This document shows, piece after piece, positions 1 through 6,033 of a stretch of 12,041 nucleotides of DNA. The translations under genes were made by a program, and so were the position numbers. Within the stretch, counting starts at the first letter, position 1. Every line of letters starts with the position of its first letter. The stretch is from Treponema sp. UBA4326 (GTDB taxonomy: Bacteria; Spirochaetota; Spirochaetia; Treponematales; Treponemataceae). Below the pieces are notes generated by a model. The model did no database searches. It was given only the letters and a program-made list of their open reading frames with translations, and was not told the DNA's origin. The stretch spans positions 1-12,041 of the forward strand of contig DGTW01000224.1 in the NCBI GenBank assembly GCA_002393835.1, in the 5' to 3' direction.

Positions 1-2
1 TG

Positions 3-239
3 GAATGTGATGCAGTCGTTCATCTACGAAACGGAAAATACGGCCTTATTGAAATCAAGCTTGGCGGTGACACGCTGATAAATGAGGGTGCGGAAAACCT
101 GAAAAAGCTTGCTTCAAAAATAGATACGACCAAAATGAATGCCCCTTCTTTCCAGATGGTTCTAACTGGAGTTGGGCAATACGCATACAAAAGGGAAGAC
201 GGTGTACTTGTTGTTCCGATTGGCTGTTTAAAGAACTAG
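3..239 (+). CDS. C-terminal end of DUF4143-type AAA ATPase (partial)
   Basis: The reading frame is open from the window edge and ends at a TAG at 237-239, giving 78 residues; the 5' part lies outside the window. The text includes the stretches YGLIEIKLGG, INEGAENLKKLASKID, PSFQMVLTG and VVPIGCLKN. These are typical of the C-terminal DUF4143 half of predicted ATP-binding proteins (N-terminal P-loop AAA domain plus a C-terminal nuclease-like fold). The 'EIKLGG' strand is the conserved E-x-K element of that nuclease-like fold. Such proteins are common, often multicopy, in anaerobes, and their physiological role is poorly defined; some sit in toxin-antitoxin-like or defence-like contexts. The ending at LKN is where the family normally stops, so the 3' end looks intact. 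Family assignment is from recognition of the motifs, not from a search. Confidence 0.75.
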   Translation, partial: ECDAVVHLRNGKYGLIEIKLGGDTLINEGAENLKKLASKIDTTKMNAPSFQMVLTGVGQYAYKREDGVLVVPIGCLKN

Positions 240-349
240 ATACAGAAAAAATCGCTAATTTACTTCCCCAGTGCCCCGGTGACTTCCCGAATGTCTTCTG
301 CAACGGAAACTACAGTCTTATTCCGCACAAACTTGAGAATGTCAGAAAA

Positions 350-637
350 ATGCTCGGAGCGTATGCAAAAAATCCTGACATCTCTATAGAAGAGCTGACA
401 GCTTTAATTGGAGAGCCGAACTACACGGATGGAAGAATAATCCTGAATCCAGATGAACTGCCCGAAATCTACAGGACTGGAAAAGGCGTTCTCAGATATA
501 AATACACGGATTCTGAGCAGGAATTCGAAGATGAAATCAACTACACCCTGCTAAAAGACGGCGAAGGCGTTCTGATGAACCTGAAAGAGCTAGTTGCGAA
601 TTATACTGACTACCGAAAAAGTATGCGGGAGGAATGA
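350..637 (+). CDS. Shortened GyrA/ParC-like fragment (possible pseudogene)
   Basis: The first ATG gives 95 residues, but the same frame is open much further upstream, and similarity to type IIA topoisomerase A subunits is visible from about 239. TEKI...LLPQ...FPNVFCNG resembles the GyrA stretch TEKIPDVMPTKIPNLLVNG. IPHKLENV resembles IPPHNL-EV. NPDISIEEL followed by IYRTGKG resembles the GyrA segment before and in the YRTGRG loop. The end, VLMNLKELVANYTDYRK, resembles the 'NLK-ii-AF-HR' helix. Between the YRTGKG and NLKEL blocks roughly 110 residues of a normal GyrA are missing. The active-site tyrosine region and the whole C-terminal part are also absent. No Shine-Dalgarno precedes 350, and the upstream similarity runs into the end of the DUF4143 gene in another frame. 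I read it as a gyrA/parC remnant or a reduced derivative; it cannot be a functional topoisomerase subunit. Confidence 0.45.
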   Translation: MLGAYAKNPDISIEELTALIGEPNYTDGRIILNPDELPEIYRTGKGVLRYKYTDSEQEFEDEINYTLLKDGEGVLMNLKELVANYTDYRKSMREE

Positions 638-656
638 CTCATGGTCTATTTTTCCC

Positions 657-684
657 TTGCACATGTTATTATCTGTGCTATCAT
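657..684 (+). promoter_or_regulatory. Probable sigma-70 promoter of the small acidic gene
   Basis: A -35 TTGCAC (657-662) and a -10 TATCAT (679-684) are separated by 16 bases. The expected transcript start is near 691, about 40 bases before the ATG at 732. A strong AAGGAGG ribosome binding site lies at 718-724. The spacing and the strong downstream ribosome binding site make this a plausible independent promoter for the small gene; no experimental support is available. Confidence 0.4.
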
Positions 685-731
685 ATCCCTGAGAAAACAA
701 GCTGCTGATACAGCTTTAAGGAGGCCTGCTT

Positions 732-944
732 ATGATTTTAAATATGGATGACGGCGATATTATTGTGCCTGTAGGTAACGGTCTGGGCATGGACTCTGAA
801 GGTGACCTTCACATGCGCGTGGGCGAGCATATGTCCATGAACATGAATAACGGTGACCTTCATATGGTTTCAAACTGGGAAGATGATGACCCGGAAAACT
901 GCAATAATTTTATATCGCACCTTTTCGGGTTCAAGGATAAATAG
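732..944 (+). CDS. Small acidic Met/His-rich hypothetical protein
   Basis: This gene encodes 70 residues with no family I recognise. The start is well supported by AAGGAGG at 718-724, seven bases upstream. The protein is acidic, has no signal peptide or membrane segment, and contains 8 Met and 4 His. The Met and His cluster in the middle: HMRVGEHMSMNMNNGDLHM spans about residues 27-45. A short internal repeat, GDLHM, occurs twice (about residues 24-28 and 41-45) within a larger pattern 'dGDLHMrv...nNGDLHMvs'. This suggests two copies of a beta-hairpin-like unit. The tail (FISHLFGFKDK) is more hydrophobic. Metal binding by the Met/His stretch is only a guess. It stands alone between the GyrA-like fragment and the convergent transporter gene. 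Confidence 0.7.
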   Translation: MILNMDDGDIIVPVGNGLGMDSEGDLHMRVGEHMSMNMNNGDLHMVSNWEDDDPENCNNFISHLFGFKDK

Positions 945-965
945 TTTCCCGTAAACTCTGAGCTT

Positions 966-1679
966 CTACTCTATTGTCTGAGGATATTTTTCGCTTATCC
1001 AGCGGGCAAGGTATACGAACGGTGTATCTGCCAGGGATGTTACTATAAATATTGCATATCCAAAGATCAAAACTTCAACTAAAGTTTGTGCCGGGAATAC
1101 TCCTGCAAAGGCTGCAAGGTTAAATACAACTACGTTTATCAGCTGGCTCACAAGTGTAGAACCGTTGTTTCTGAGCCAGAGACGGGCCTTGTGGCTGCCT
1201 GTCTTTTTTTCTGACCAGTTCCATAGAGCGTGGTATGCCCATACATCATAAAGTTCACACAATGCATAGGCTGCAAGGCTTGAAAGCATTACCCTCGGTG
1301 TTGAGGCAAAAACCGTGCGTACCGGACCTGCCATTGTATCTCCTGCTGCAGGTACATACAAAAACCATGACTGGCTTATGATGATAAAGGTTATGTTTGT
1401 CAGGATTCCGATTTTAACGCATTTTGATGCTTCTTTTTTTCCGAAGACTTCGCTCATAATGTCGGTTGCAAGAAAGCTTGATGCAAAAAGTACGTTTCCC
1501 AAAGTCGTATCAAGTCCGAAGGCGTGTACGAGAATGAGCACTTCAATGTTTGCAGCAATCGTACAGATTACCGTCCAGGAATAGATTCCGGTTTTCCCGA
1601 AAAAACGGAAAAAGGCTACGAGTCCTCCGAAAAACACGAGGATGCTCGCGATTAATATTATTTCATTCTGAAAAGGCAT
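966..1679 (-). CDS. yhhQ: Queuosine precursor transporter (YhhQ/COG1738 family)
   Basis: This 237-residue integral membrane protein has about six hydrophobic segments, the usual size for the YhhQ family that imports the 7-deazaguanines preQ0/preQ1. Family signatures visible are ASSFLATDIMSEVFGKKEA (about residues 66-84), ELYDVWAYHALWNW (about 142-155) and LWLRNNGSTLVSQLIN. The last of these carries the conserved Asn-Asn and Ser/Gln residues thought to contact the substrate. The ATG at 1679 is preceded by GTGGAGT at a good distance. It lies 18 bases after the stop of queF on the same strand, so the two genes are very probably one transcript. The pairing implies that imported preQ0 is reduced to preQ1 for tRNA modification. 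It could also carry preQ1 directly, and specificity cannot be read from sequence. Confidence 0.9.
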   Translation of the reverse strand: MPFQNEIILIASILVFFGGLVAFFRFFGKTGIYSWTVICTIAANIEVLILVHAFGLDTTLGNVLFASSFLATDIMSEVFGKKEASKCVKIGILTNITFIIISQSWFLYVPAAGDTMAGPVRTVFASTPRVMLSSLAAYALCELYDVWAYHALWNWSEKKTGSHKARLWLRNNGSTLVSQLINVVVFNLAAFAGVFPAQTLVEVLIFGYAIFIVTSLADTPFVYLARWISEKYPQTIE

Positions 1680-1697
1680 TTTTTACTCCACTTAAGT

Positions 1698-2183
1698 TTA
1701 GTTCCAGCTGCGGCGGTCGATGCTTGCAAAGAGACGCTGTTTCTGAAGGGCTTCGTATTCAGTTCCTTTTTTGCCGTAGTTTGCAAAAGGATAGATTGAG
1801 ATTCCGCCCCTCGGGGTAAAGATTCCTTCTACTTCAAGGTATTTTGGGTCGAGGAGGGCAACGAGGTCTTTCATGATGATGTTTGCGCAGTCTTCATGAA
1901 AATCTCCGTGGTTACGGAAGCTGAACAGATAGAGTTTTAATGATTTGGACTCTACGAGGAAGAGGTCAGGAATGTAGTTAATCCTGATTTCTGCAAAGTC
2001 CGGCTGGCCTGTTTTAGGACACAGGGATGTGAATTCCGGGCAGTTAAGCATTACCATGTAATCGTTGTCCGGATGTTTGTTCGGAAATTTTTCAAGAATT
2101 TCCGGTGAGTAGTCGTAGGTGTAAGCGGTTTTCTGGTTTCCCAGCAGGCTTACGCCTTCGAGCTCGTCTTTTGTACGGCTCAT
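1698..2183 (-). CDS. queF: NADPH-dependent 7-cyano-7-deazaguanine reductase QueF (short, type I)
   Basis: QueF reduces the nitrile of preQ0 to the aminomethyl group of preQ1, which TGT then inserts into tRNA on the way to queuosine. With the start at 2183 the protein is 161 residues and the key residues fall at the Bacillus subtilis numbers. These are nucleophile Cys55 (in [10 protein letters not shown]), Asp62, and substrate-binding His96-Glu97 (in [10 protein letters not shown]). The QueF motif is [16 protein letters not shown] at about 78-93. I prefer the ATG at 2183 over the in-frame ATG at 2246 for three reasons: GGAG (2191-2194) sits correctly before 2183, the family begins here, and the upstream stretch is explained by a regulatory hairpin. 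It is first in a two-gene unit with the YhhQ transporter and is probably controlled at translation by preQ1. Confidence 0.95.
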   Translation of the reverse strand: MSRTKDELEGVSLLGNQKTAYTYDYSPEILEKFPNKHPDNDYMVMLNCPEFTSLCPKTGQPDFAEIRINYIPDLFLVESKSLKLYLFSFRNHGDFHEDCANIIMKDLVALLDPKYLEVEGIFTPRGGISIYPFANYGKKGTEYEALQKQRLFASIDRRSWN

Positions 2184-2190
2184 AGTTATT

Positions 2191-2229
2191 CTCCATAGTT
2201 TTGATAAGGCGGGATGGTTTCGAACCGCC
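2191..2229 (-). promoter_or_regulatory. Candidate class I preQ1 riboswitch in the queF leader
   Basis: On the minus strand a 5-bp stem GGCGG (2225-2229) / CCGCC (2208-2212) closes a 12-base loop UUCGAAACCAUC. An A-rich tail UUAUCAAAACUAUGGAG (2191-2207) follows. The preQ1-I aptamer has exactly this plan: 5-bp P1, a 12-base loop starting UUC and ending C in the Bacillus form, then an A-rich tail ending CUAAGG, or UUAACAAAACAAGG in the Thermoanaerobacter form. Here loop CCAU can pair with tail AUGG to form the pseudoknot. That tail contains the GGAG ribosome binding site of queF, so ligand binding should hide it (translational OFF). Family layout is established knowledge; the match and pairing are seen here; function is inferred. 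Confidence 0.72.
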
Positions 2230-2255
2230 GGGGCTGACAGCCTCATGCAGCAGAT

Positions 2256-2284
2256 AATTTACTGTAATAAATCAAAAAAAACAA
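2256..2284 (-). promoter_or_regulatory. Possible promoter of queF-yhhQ
   Basis: On the minus strand TTGTTT (2279-2284) and TAAATT (2256-2261) are 17 bases apart. The predicted start, near 2249, would place the riboswitch about 20 bases into the leader. The match is moderate and the region is AT-rich, so this is tentative. Confidence 0.3.
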
Positions 2285-2343
2285 TACTGTTTGTCCTCAG
2301 AAAAATCTGCATGAACCTACTACAACTTCCCTGTAAAATTCGC

Positions 2344-2349
2344 TATAAT
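2344..2349 (+). promoter_or_regulatory. -10 element upstream of gatB
   Basis: A consensus TATAAT lies 48 bases before the gatB ATG. No good -35 is seen at the expected place (TACAAC at 2321-2326 is weak). The ribosome binding site GAGGA (2389-2393) is close to the ATG, four bases away. Confidence 0.4.
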
Positions 2350-2397
2350 TAAGATGAAATTTACTATCCATGATATCTGTGGTTTTTTGAGGATTGT

Positions 2398-3933
2398 ATG
2401 GCTGTTGATAAATACGAAATTGTAATCGGCTGTGAGATTCACACCCAGCTTCTGACTAACACAAAGGCTTTCTGTGCCTGCGAGAACCGTTACGGCGGAA
2501 TGCCTAATACCCGCGTGTGTCCTGTATGCCTTGGACTTCCGGGAGCAATGCCGCGCATTTCAAAGGGATATGTTGAACTCGGTTCCGTTGCCGGTATGGC
2601 CTTGAACTGCAATATTGCACGTTTTACCAAATTTGACCGCAAGCATTATTTTTACCCTGACTTGACCAAGGGTTATCAGATTACCCAGTACGACATTCCT
2701 CTTTGTACGGACGGTCATGTGGACCTGCCCCTTTCTCATTTTCCTAAAGACGAGCAGGTTGGAGGAGCAAAACACAGGCCTGTAAACTTTAAGGGCGAGA
2801 ACTGCATTATCGACAATAAATACCGCCGGGTTAGAATCGAGCGAATCCATCTTGAAGAGGACGTAGGTAAGTCTCTCCACTTGCAGGGCGCTCACTCATA
2901 CATCGACTATAACCGTTCCGGCACTCCGCTCATTGAGATTGTCACAAAGCCTGATATGTCTTCTCCTGACGAGGCCGCTCTTTTCATGCAGACTGTTCAG
3001 GAAATCTTGCGTTATGTAAAAGTCACTGCCGGTAACCTTGAAGAAGGAAATATGCGCTGTGACGCTAACATCAACCTCAATGTCTGGGAAGACGGAAAGC
3101 TTTATCACACACCGATTTCAGAAATCAAGAACTTGAACAGCTTCAAAGCAATCCGCGAGGCCTGCACTTACGAGGCAAAAAGACAGCTCGAAGAGTTCCA
3201 GAACGACCGCCAGGAATTCAATGCCGGCTTTAAGGTCACTATGGGCTGGGACGAGGCAAAGGGTCAGACTGTGGTTCAGCGAACAAAGAACAGCTTCGTC
3301 GATTACCGCTTTACCACTGAGCCTGACATCAAGCCTTTCAGCGTAAACGAAGAGCTGGTTGAGCGTGCTGGCGGCCGGGTAGGCGAGCTTCCTGAGGCAA
3401 AACGCACTCGACTCAAGAAGGATTATGGTCTTTCTGACTTTGATGTAGAGACTTTGACCAGCACACGGGAGCTTTCTTTGTGGTTTGAAGAGGCCGCAAA
3501 GGGTGCTAAAGATGTCAAAAAGGTCGCAAACTGGATTCTGGCTGAGCTTCTCGCCGTCCTTAACGAAAAAAATATTACGATTGGCGAAGTCAACATTACA
3601 CCAAGCCACATTACTGAGCTTGTTAACGCCATCGCCGACAAAAAAATCACTTCGGCTCAGGGCAAGGAAGTCTTTGCCAAGATGCTCGAAAGCGGCAAAA
3701 TGCCTTCTGTCATCATCAAGGAAGAGGGCATGGAAAGCGTTTCTGACGCAGGCGCAATCGAGGCTATCGTTGATCAGGTCATCAACGACAATCCTAAGGC
3801 CGTGGCCGACTATAAGGGCGGAAAGACCAATGTCGTGGGCTGGCTCATGGGGCAGGTAATGAAGGCTTCCAAGGGAAAGGCAAACCCGGGCGTTGCTACC
3901 AAGCTCGTAACGGAAAAACTTGCAAAACTGTAA
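2398..3933 (+). CDS. gatB: Asp-tRNA(Asn)/Glu-tRNA(Gln) amidotransferase subunit B
   Basis: GatB is the kinase/tRNA-binding subunit of the GatCAB complex. The complex converts Glu-tRNA(Gln) and/or Asp-tRNA(Asn) to the amidated form using ammonia from GatA. The protein has 511 residues, slightly longer than the usual 475-500. It has the N-terminal signature VIGCEIHTQL and zinc-type cysteines C26-x-C28 and C41-P-V-C44. Further conserved blocks are KFDRKHYFYPDLTKGYQITQ, IHLEEDVGKS, YNRSGTPLIEIVT and EEGNMRCDAN. The last 150 residues form the helical plus YqeY-type tail (SAQGKEVFAKMLESG) that contacts tRNA. gatC and gatA are not next to it in this window. It is transcribed alone from its own leader, and the downstream structured element follows its stop directly. 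Confidence 0.98.
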   Translation: MAVDKYEIVIGCEIHTQLLTNTKAFCACENRYGGMPNTRVCPVCLGLPGAMPRISKGYVELGSVAGMALNCNIARFTKFDRKHYFYPDLTKGYQITQYDIPLCTDGHVDLPLSHFPKDEQVGGAKHRPVNFKGENCIIDNKYRRVRIERIHLEEDVGKSLHLQGAHSYIDYNRSGTPLIEIVTKPDMSSPDEAALFMQTVQEILRYVKVTAGNLEEGNMRCDANINLNVWEDGKLYHTPISEIKNLNSFKAIREACTYEAKRQLEEFQNDRQEFNAGFKVTMGWDEAKGQTVVQRTKNSFVDYRFTTEPDIKPFSVNEELVERAGGRVGELPEAKRTRLKKDYGLSDFDVETLTSTRELSLWFEEAAKGAKDVKKVANWILAELLAVLNEKNITIGEVNITPSHITELVNAIADKKITSAQGKEVFAKMLESGKMPSVIIKEEGMESVSDAGAIEAIVDQVINDNPKAVADYKGGKTNVVGWLMGQVMKASKGKANPGVATKLVTEKLAKL

Positions 3934-3943
3934 CTAAGCGCAA

Positions 3944-4049
3944 GGGCGTGTAGTGGTGGCGGCTTTGCCGCCAGTGCGTAACGAAGTGAAGCACCGCGCG
4001 TAGCAAGCCACGGAAGGCCCGACCCGTCGCAAAGCGGCGGGATGCGCCC
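3944..4049. repeat. GC-rich multi-hairpin intergenic element
   Basis: The gap between gatB and the convergent gene is unusually GC-rich and full of inverted repeats. A perfect stem TGGCGGC/GCCGCCA with a TTT loop lies at 3957-3973. GTGC...GCAC pairs 3974-3977 with 3991-3994. CCCGTCGC/GCGGCGGG with an AAA loop (one G-T pair) lies at 4023-4041. An outer GGGCG (3944-3948) pairs with CGCCC (4045-4049). No T-run follows on either side, so it is not a standard intrinsic terminator. It looks like a dispersed REP/palindromic element that may slow or block read-through between convergent genes. That it is repeated elsewhere in the genome is inference. Confidence 0.5.
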
Positions 4050-4061
4050 AAAATTCCTCTA

Positions 4062-4901
4062 TTATTTTTCTTCTGCTAAGCGTTCGTCCAGTTTTTTTCG
4101 GGTGGAATTCTGATTGTAGTCAAAGGCTGAGTATCCCATTTCGTTGATTTTTCTAATAAAGGCGACATGTCTGGTGCCAGGAAGAATTTTTTCGGCTTCG
4201 TCCAGCAAGCGGGCGGCTTCTTCCTTCTTTTTGTCCTCAAAATTCATTTGCGAAAGATTTATGTTTCCGTAAAATCTCTCATAATCGTTAGCGGCGTATT
4301 CAAGGGCATTTGCGAAAAAGAGACGGGCCTTCTTTTTGCTTCCCCCGCCGATTCCGGGTGCATAGTAGTACCAGTAGCCAGAGAGCATGTTGCCGAAAGC
4401 GTGTTCTGGTTGTGCGGCCAGGGCGATTGCGTATTCTTTTTTTTCTTTGAGTCCGAGGCTTATTGCTTCACCCTGCTTTAGAAACTGCATCATCGAGTTG
4501 ATTATGTCAGCCGAGGTGAATACGAACCATGGATTTTGTTCTTCGGCGGGTGTTTTTTCCTGAAATTCCCTGATTTTTTCGTATTGGGGGCGGAGAATTC
4601 CTTCCATCTCAGGGGCGTGCATGTCCTTTGCGTAAAAGGCGTTGTATTCCGCCGTGGCCAGCATGTTGAGGCAGACAAGCCGGGCCTCCTCGCTGAAATT
4701 TTCTATTGATGAAAGCTTTTCTTGCCTGTAGGAACGGACTTTTTCGATTACCTCGTCATTGGTGGAATATGAGCGAAGGGAAAGCCTGAAGGAGAGAATG
4801 TCCTGAATGGCCTGATTTTCCTCTTGTGTGAATTCTGCTGCCGGAAGAAAAGAAATTGACAGAAAAGTGATTATTGCGGCGAAAAGTGCCCTTGCTTTCA
4901 T
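4062..4901 (-). CDS. Exported helical-repeat (TPR-like) protein of unknown function
   Basis: This gene encodes 279 residues. The N-terminus is a clear signal peptide: MKAR, a hydrophobic stretch, then SFLPAA|EF with cleavage near residue 22. There is no lipobox cysteine, so it should be periplasmic or outer-membrane associated. The rest is strongly helical and charged. The region KKKARLFFANALEYA...YGNINLSQMNFEDKKKEEAARLLDEAEKILPG (about residues 190-245) has the A/L/Y spacing of tetratricopeptide-like helix pairs. It is preceded by the odd motif YWYYYAPGIGGGSKKKA. The ATG at 4901 is supported by AAGGAG (4910-4915) eight bases away. It is transcribed away from the glycosyltransferase operon. 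I do not recognise a named family; a scaffold or adaptor role would fit the fold but is a guess. Confidence 0.8.
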   Translation of the reverse strand: MKARALFAAIITFLSISFLPAAEFTQEENQAIQDILSFRLSLRSYSTNDEVIEKVRSYRQEKLSSIENFSEEARLVCLNMLATAEYNAFYAKDMHAPEMEGILRPQYEKIREFQEKTPAEEQNPWFVFTSADIINSMMQFLKQGEAISLGLKEKKEYAIALAAQPEHAFGNMLSGYWYYYAPGIGGGSKKKARLFFANALEYAANDYERFYGNINLSQMNFEDKKKEEAARLLDEAEKILPGTRHVAFIRKINEMGYSAFDYNQNSTRKKLDERLAEEK

Positions 4902-4968
4902 TATGTGAACTCCTTGCCGATGATTTTATCTTCTTTTTGTAAGCCCTTCTACCCCCAAGATAAAATAT

Positions 4969-4980
4969 ATTGTATACAAT
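4969..4980. promoter_or_regulatory. Perfect 12-bp palindrome ATTGTATACAAT, possible operator
   Basis: ATTGTATACAAT is its own reverse complement and sits midway between the divergent genes starting at 4901 (-) and 5029 (+). Its core TTGTATACAA fits the general GntR-family operator pattern (TnGT...ACnA). It lies about 13 bases upstream of the proposed -35 of the glycosyltransferase operon, so a bound protein could act on either gene. No regulator gene is present in the window. In AT-rich DNA a 12-bp palindrome can arise by chance. Confidence 0.35.
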
Positions 4981-4992
4981 TCATCCTTTCTA

Positions 4993-5021
4993 GTGACATA
5001 AAGCATTTACTATGGTATAGT
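4993..5021 (+). promoter_or_regulatory. Promoter of the glycolipid operon, placing the start codon at the transcript end
   Basis: GTGACA (4993-4998) is followed after 17 bases by TATAGT (5016-5021). The -10 is extended, TGGTATAGT. The ATG at 5029 begins only 8 bases after the -10 ends, where transcription should start. There is no Shine-Dalgarno. The mRNA is therefore likely leaderless. Confidence 0.6.
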
Positions 5022-5028
5022 AGTATGC

Positions 5029-6033
5029 ATGAACTTAAAGAACGGAATGCAAGAAATCCCGATTTTTTTTGCCATCGACGATAATTATGCTCCTTTTTTT
5101 GCAGTTGCACTTACTTCGCTTCTTGATAATGCCTCAAAGAAATTTTTCTATAAAATATATGTGCTTACTACAAGCCTTCGTAAGGAATATGCGGACAGGC
5201 TTCGTCTGGTTGTTGACGACCTGGCCCTTGACAATGCCAGCATTGATTTTGTCTCAATGAAAGACGAAATGGAAAAATCAACTGGTGCTTTTCACCTGCG
5301 TCATTATTACTCAAAGGAAACCTATTGCCGTATCTTTATCCCCAGAGTTTTCAAGCAGTATGACAAAGTGCTCTACCTGGACAGCGACATTGTGGTAACA
5401 GGAGACATTTCCCAGCTTTTCAACACTGATTTGGGCGATAACCTTGTGGCCGCCGCCAGTGAAGAAGTAATGACTGACTACGAGGTTTACGGAAACTATG
5501 TCGAGAAGGCCCTTGGCATATATCGCTACGACTATTTCAGTGCAGGAGTCCTTTTGATTAACGCAAGGCTTTACAGGGAAGAGGATATCGAAACTAAATT
5601 CATAGACCTTCTCAATTCATTTACCTTCCGGGTTACACAGGACGAAGATTATCTCAATGTTCTCTGCAAGGGAAGGGTAAAGCCCCTGAGCTTGGGCTGG
5701 AACAAGTCTGCCTACAAGAATCCATCTTTTGACGACAAGAATCTCAAGCTGATTCACTATAAAATCAACTGGAAACCCTGGCACTACGACAATGTCCTTT
5801 ACGAAGATTATTTCTGGAAATATGCAAAAGAGACCTTCCTTTATGATTCAATCCTCAAAATAAAGGCCTCATACACCGAAGATTTGATTGAAAGGGACAG
5901 GCAGCAGTTCAATGAGCTGGTCAAAATGGCTGAAGAAGATTCGGCAGATCCTAACAACTACTGGAATACCCGGCAGCGTAAAACCGGCGAAACTTTAGTA
6001 AAGCGGGGCTTGTATGGCGGAAAATCAAACTGA
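5029..6033 (+). CDS. GT8-family glycosyltransferase (LgtC/RfaJ-like)
   Basis: This 334-residue cytoplasmic, membrane-associated retaining glycosyltransferase would transfer a hexose from a nucleotide sugar, probably UDP-Glc or UDP-Gal, to a glycolipid. The GT8 fold begins at IPIFFAIDDNYAPFFAVAL (about residues 10-28). The metal-binding DxD is DSD at 118-120 in KVLYLDSDIVVTGDI. FSAGVLLINARLY (about 170-182) is the acceptor-side block. HYKINWKPWH (243-252) matches the C-terminal HxxGxxKPWH motif whose His completes the Mn site. The ATG at 5029 has no ribosome binding site but lies at the predicted transcript start. An in-frame ATG at 5047 is possible, though its upstream site is weak. It is the first gene of four overlapping genes. 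Sugar and acceptor cannot be told from sequence. Confidence 0.9.
   Translation: MNLKNGMQEIPIFFAIDDNYAPFFAVALTSLLDNASKKFFYKIYVLTTSLRKEYADRLRLVVDDLALDNASIDFVSMKDEMEKSTGAFHLRHYYSKETYCRIFIPRVFKQYDKVLYLDSDIVVTGDISQLFNTDLGDNLVAAASEEVMTDYEVYGNYVEKALGIYRYDYFSAGVLLINARLYREEDIETKFIDLLNSFTFRVTQDEDYLNVLCKGRVKPLSLGWNKSAYKNPSFDDKNLKLIHYKINWKPWHYDNVLYEDYFWKYAKETFLYDSILKIKASYTEDLIERDRQQFNELVKMAEEDSADPNNYWNTRQRKTGETLVKRGLYGGKSN

Noticed and set aside
641..751. 36-residue reading frame with a good GGGAGG site (627-632) and hydrophobic N-terminus
   Set aside because: It overlaps the proposed promoter and start of the small acidic gene, has no recognisable family, and short frames of this size are common by chance; kept only as a possibility.
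2184..2246. N-terminal extension of QueF to the ATG at 2246
   Set aside because: The family start, the GGAG site and the riboswitch-like fold all support 2183; with that start Cys55, Asp62, His96 and Glu97 fall at the B. subtilis numbers.
3944..4049. Intrinsic terminator for gatB
   Set aside because: The hairpins are strong but none is followed by a run of T on the + strand.
4902..5000. Minus-strand promoter for the exported TPR-like gene
   Set aside because: The region is AT-rich but no -35/-10 pair with acceptable spacing and match could be chosen.
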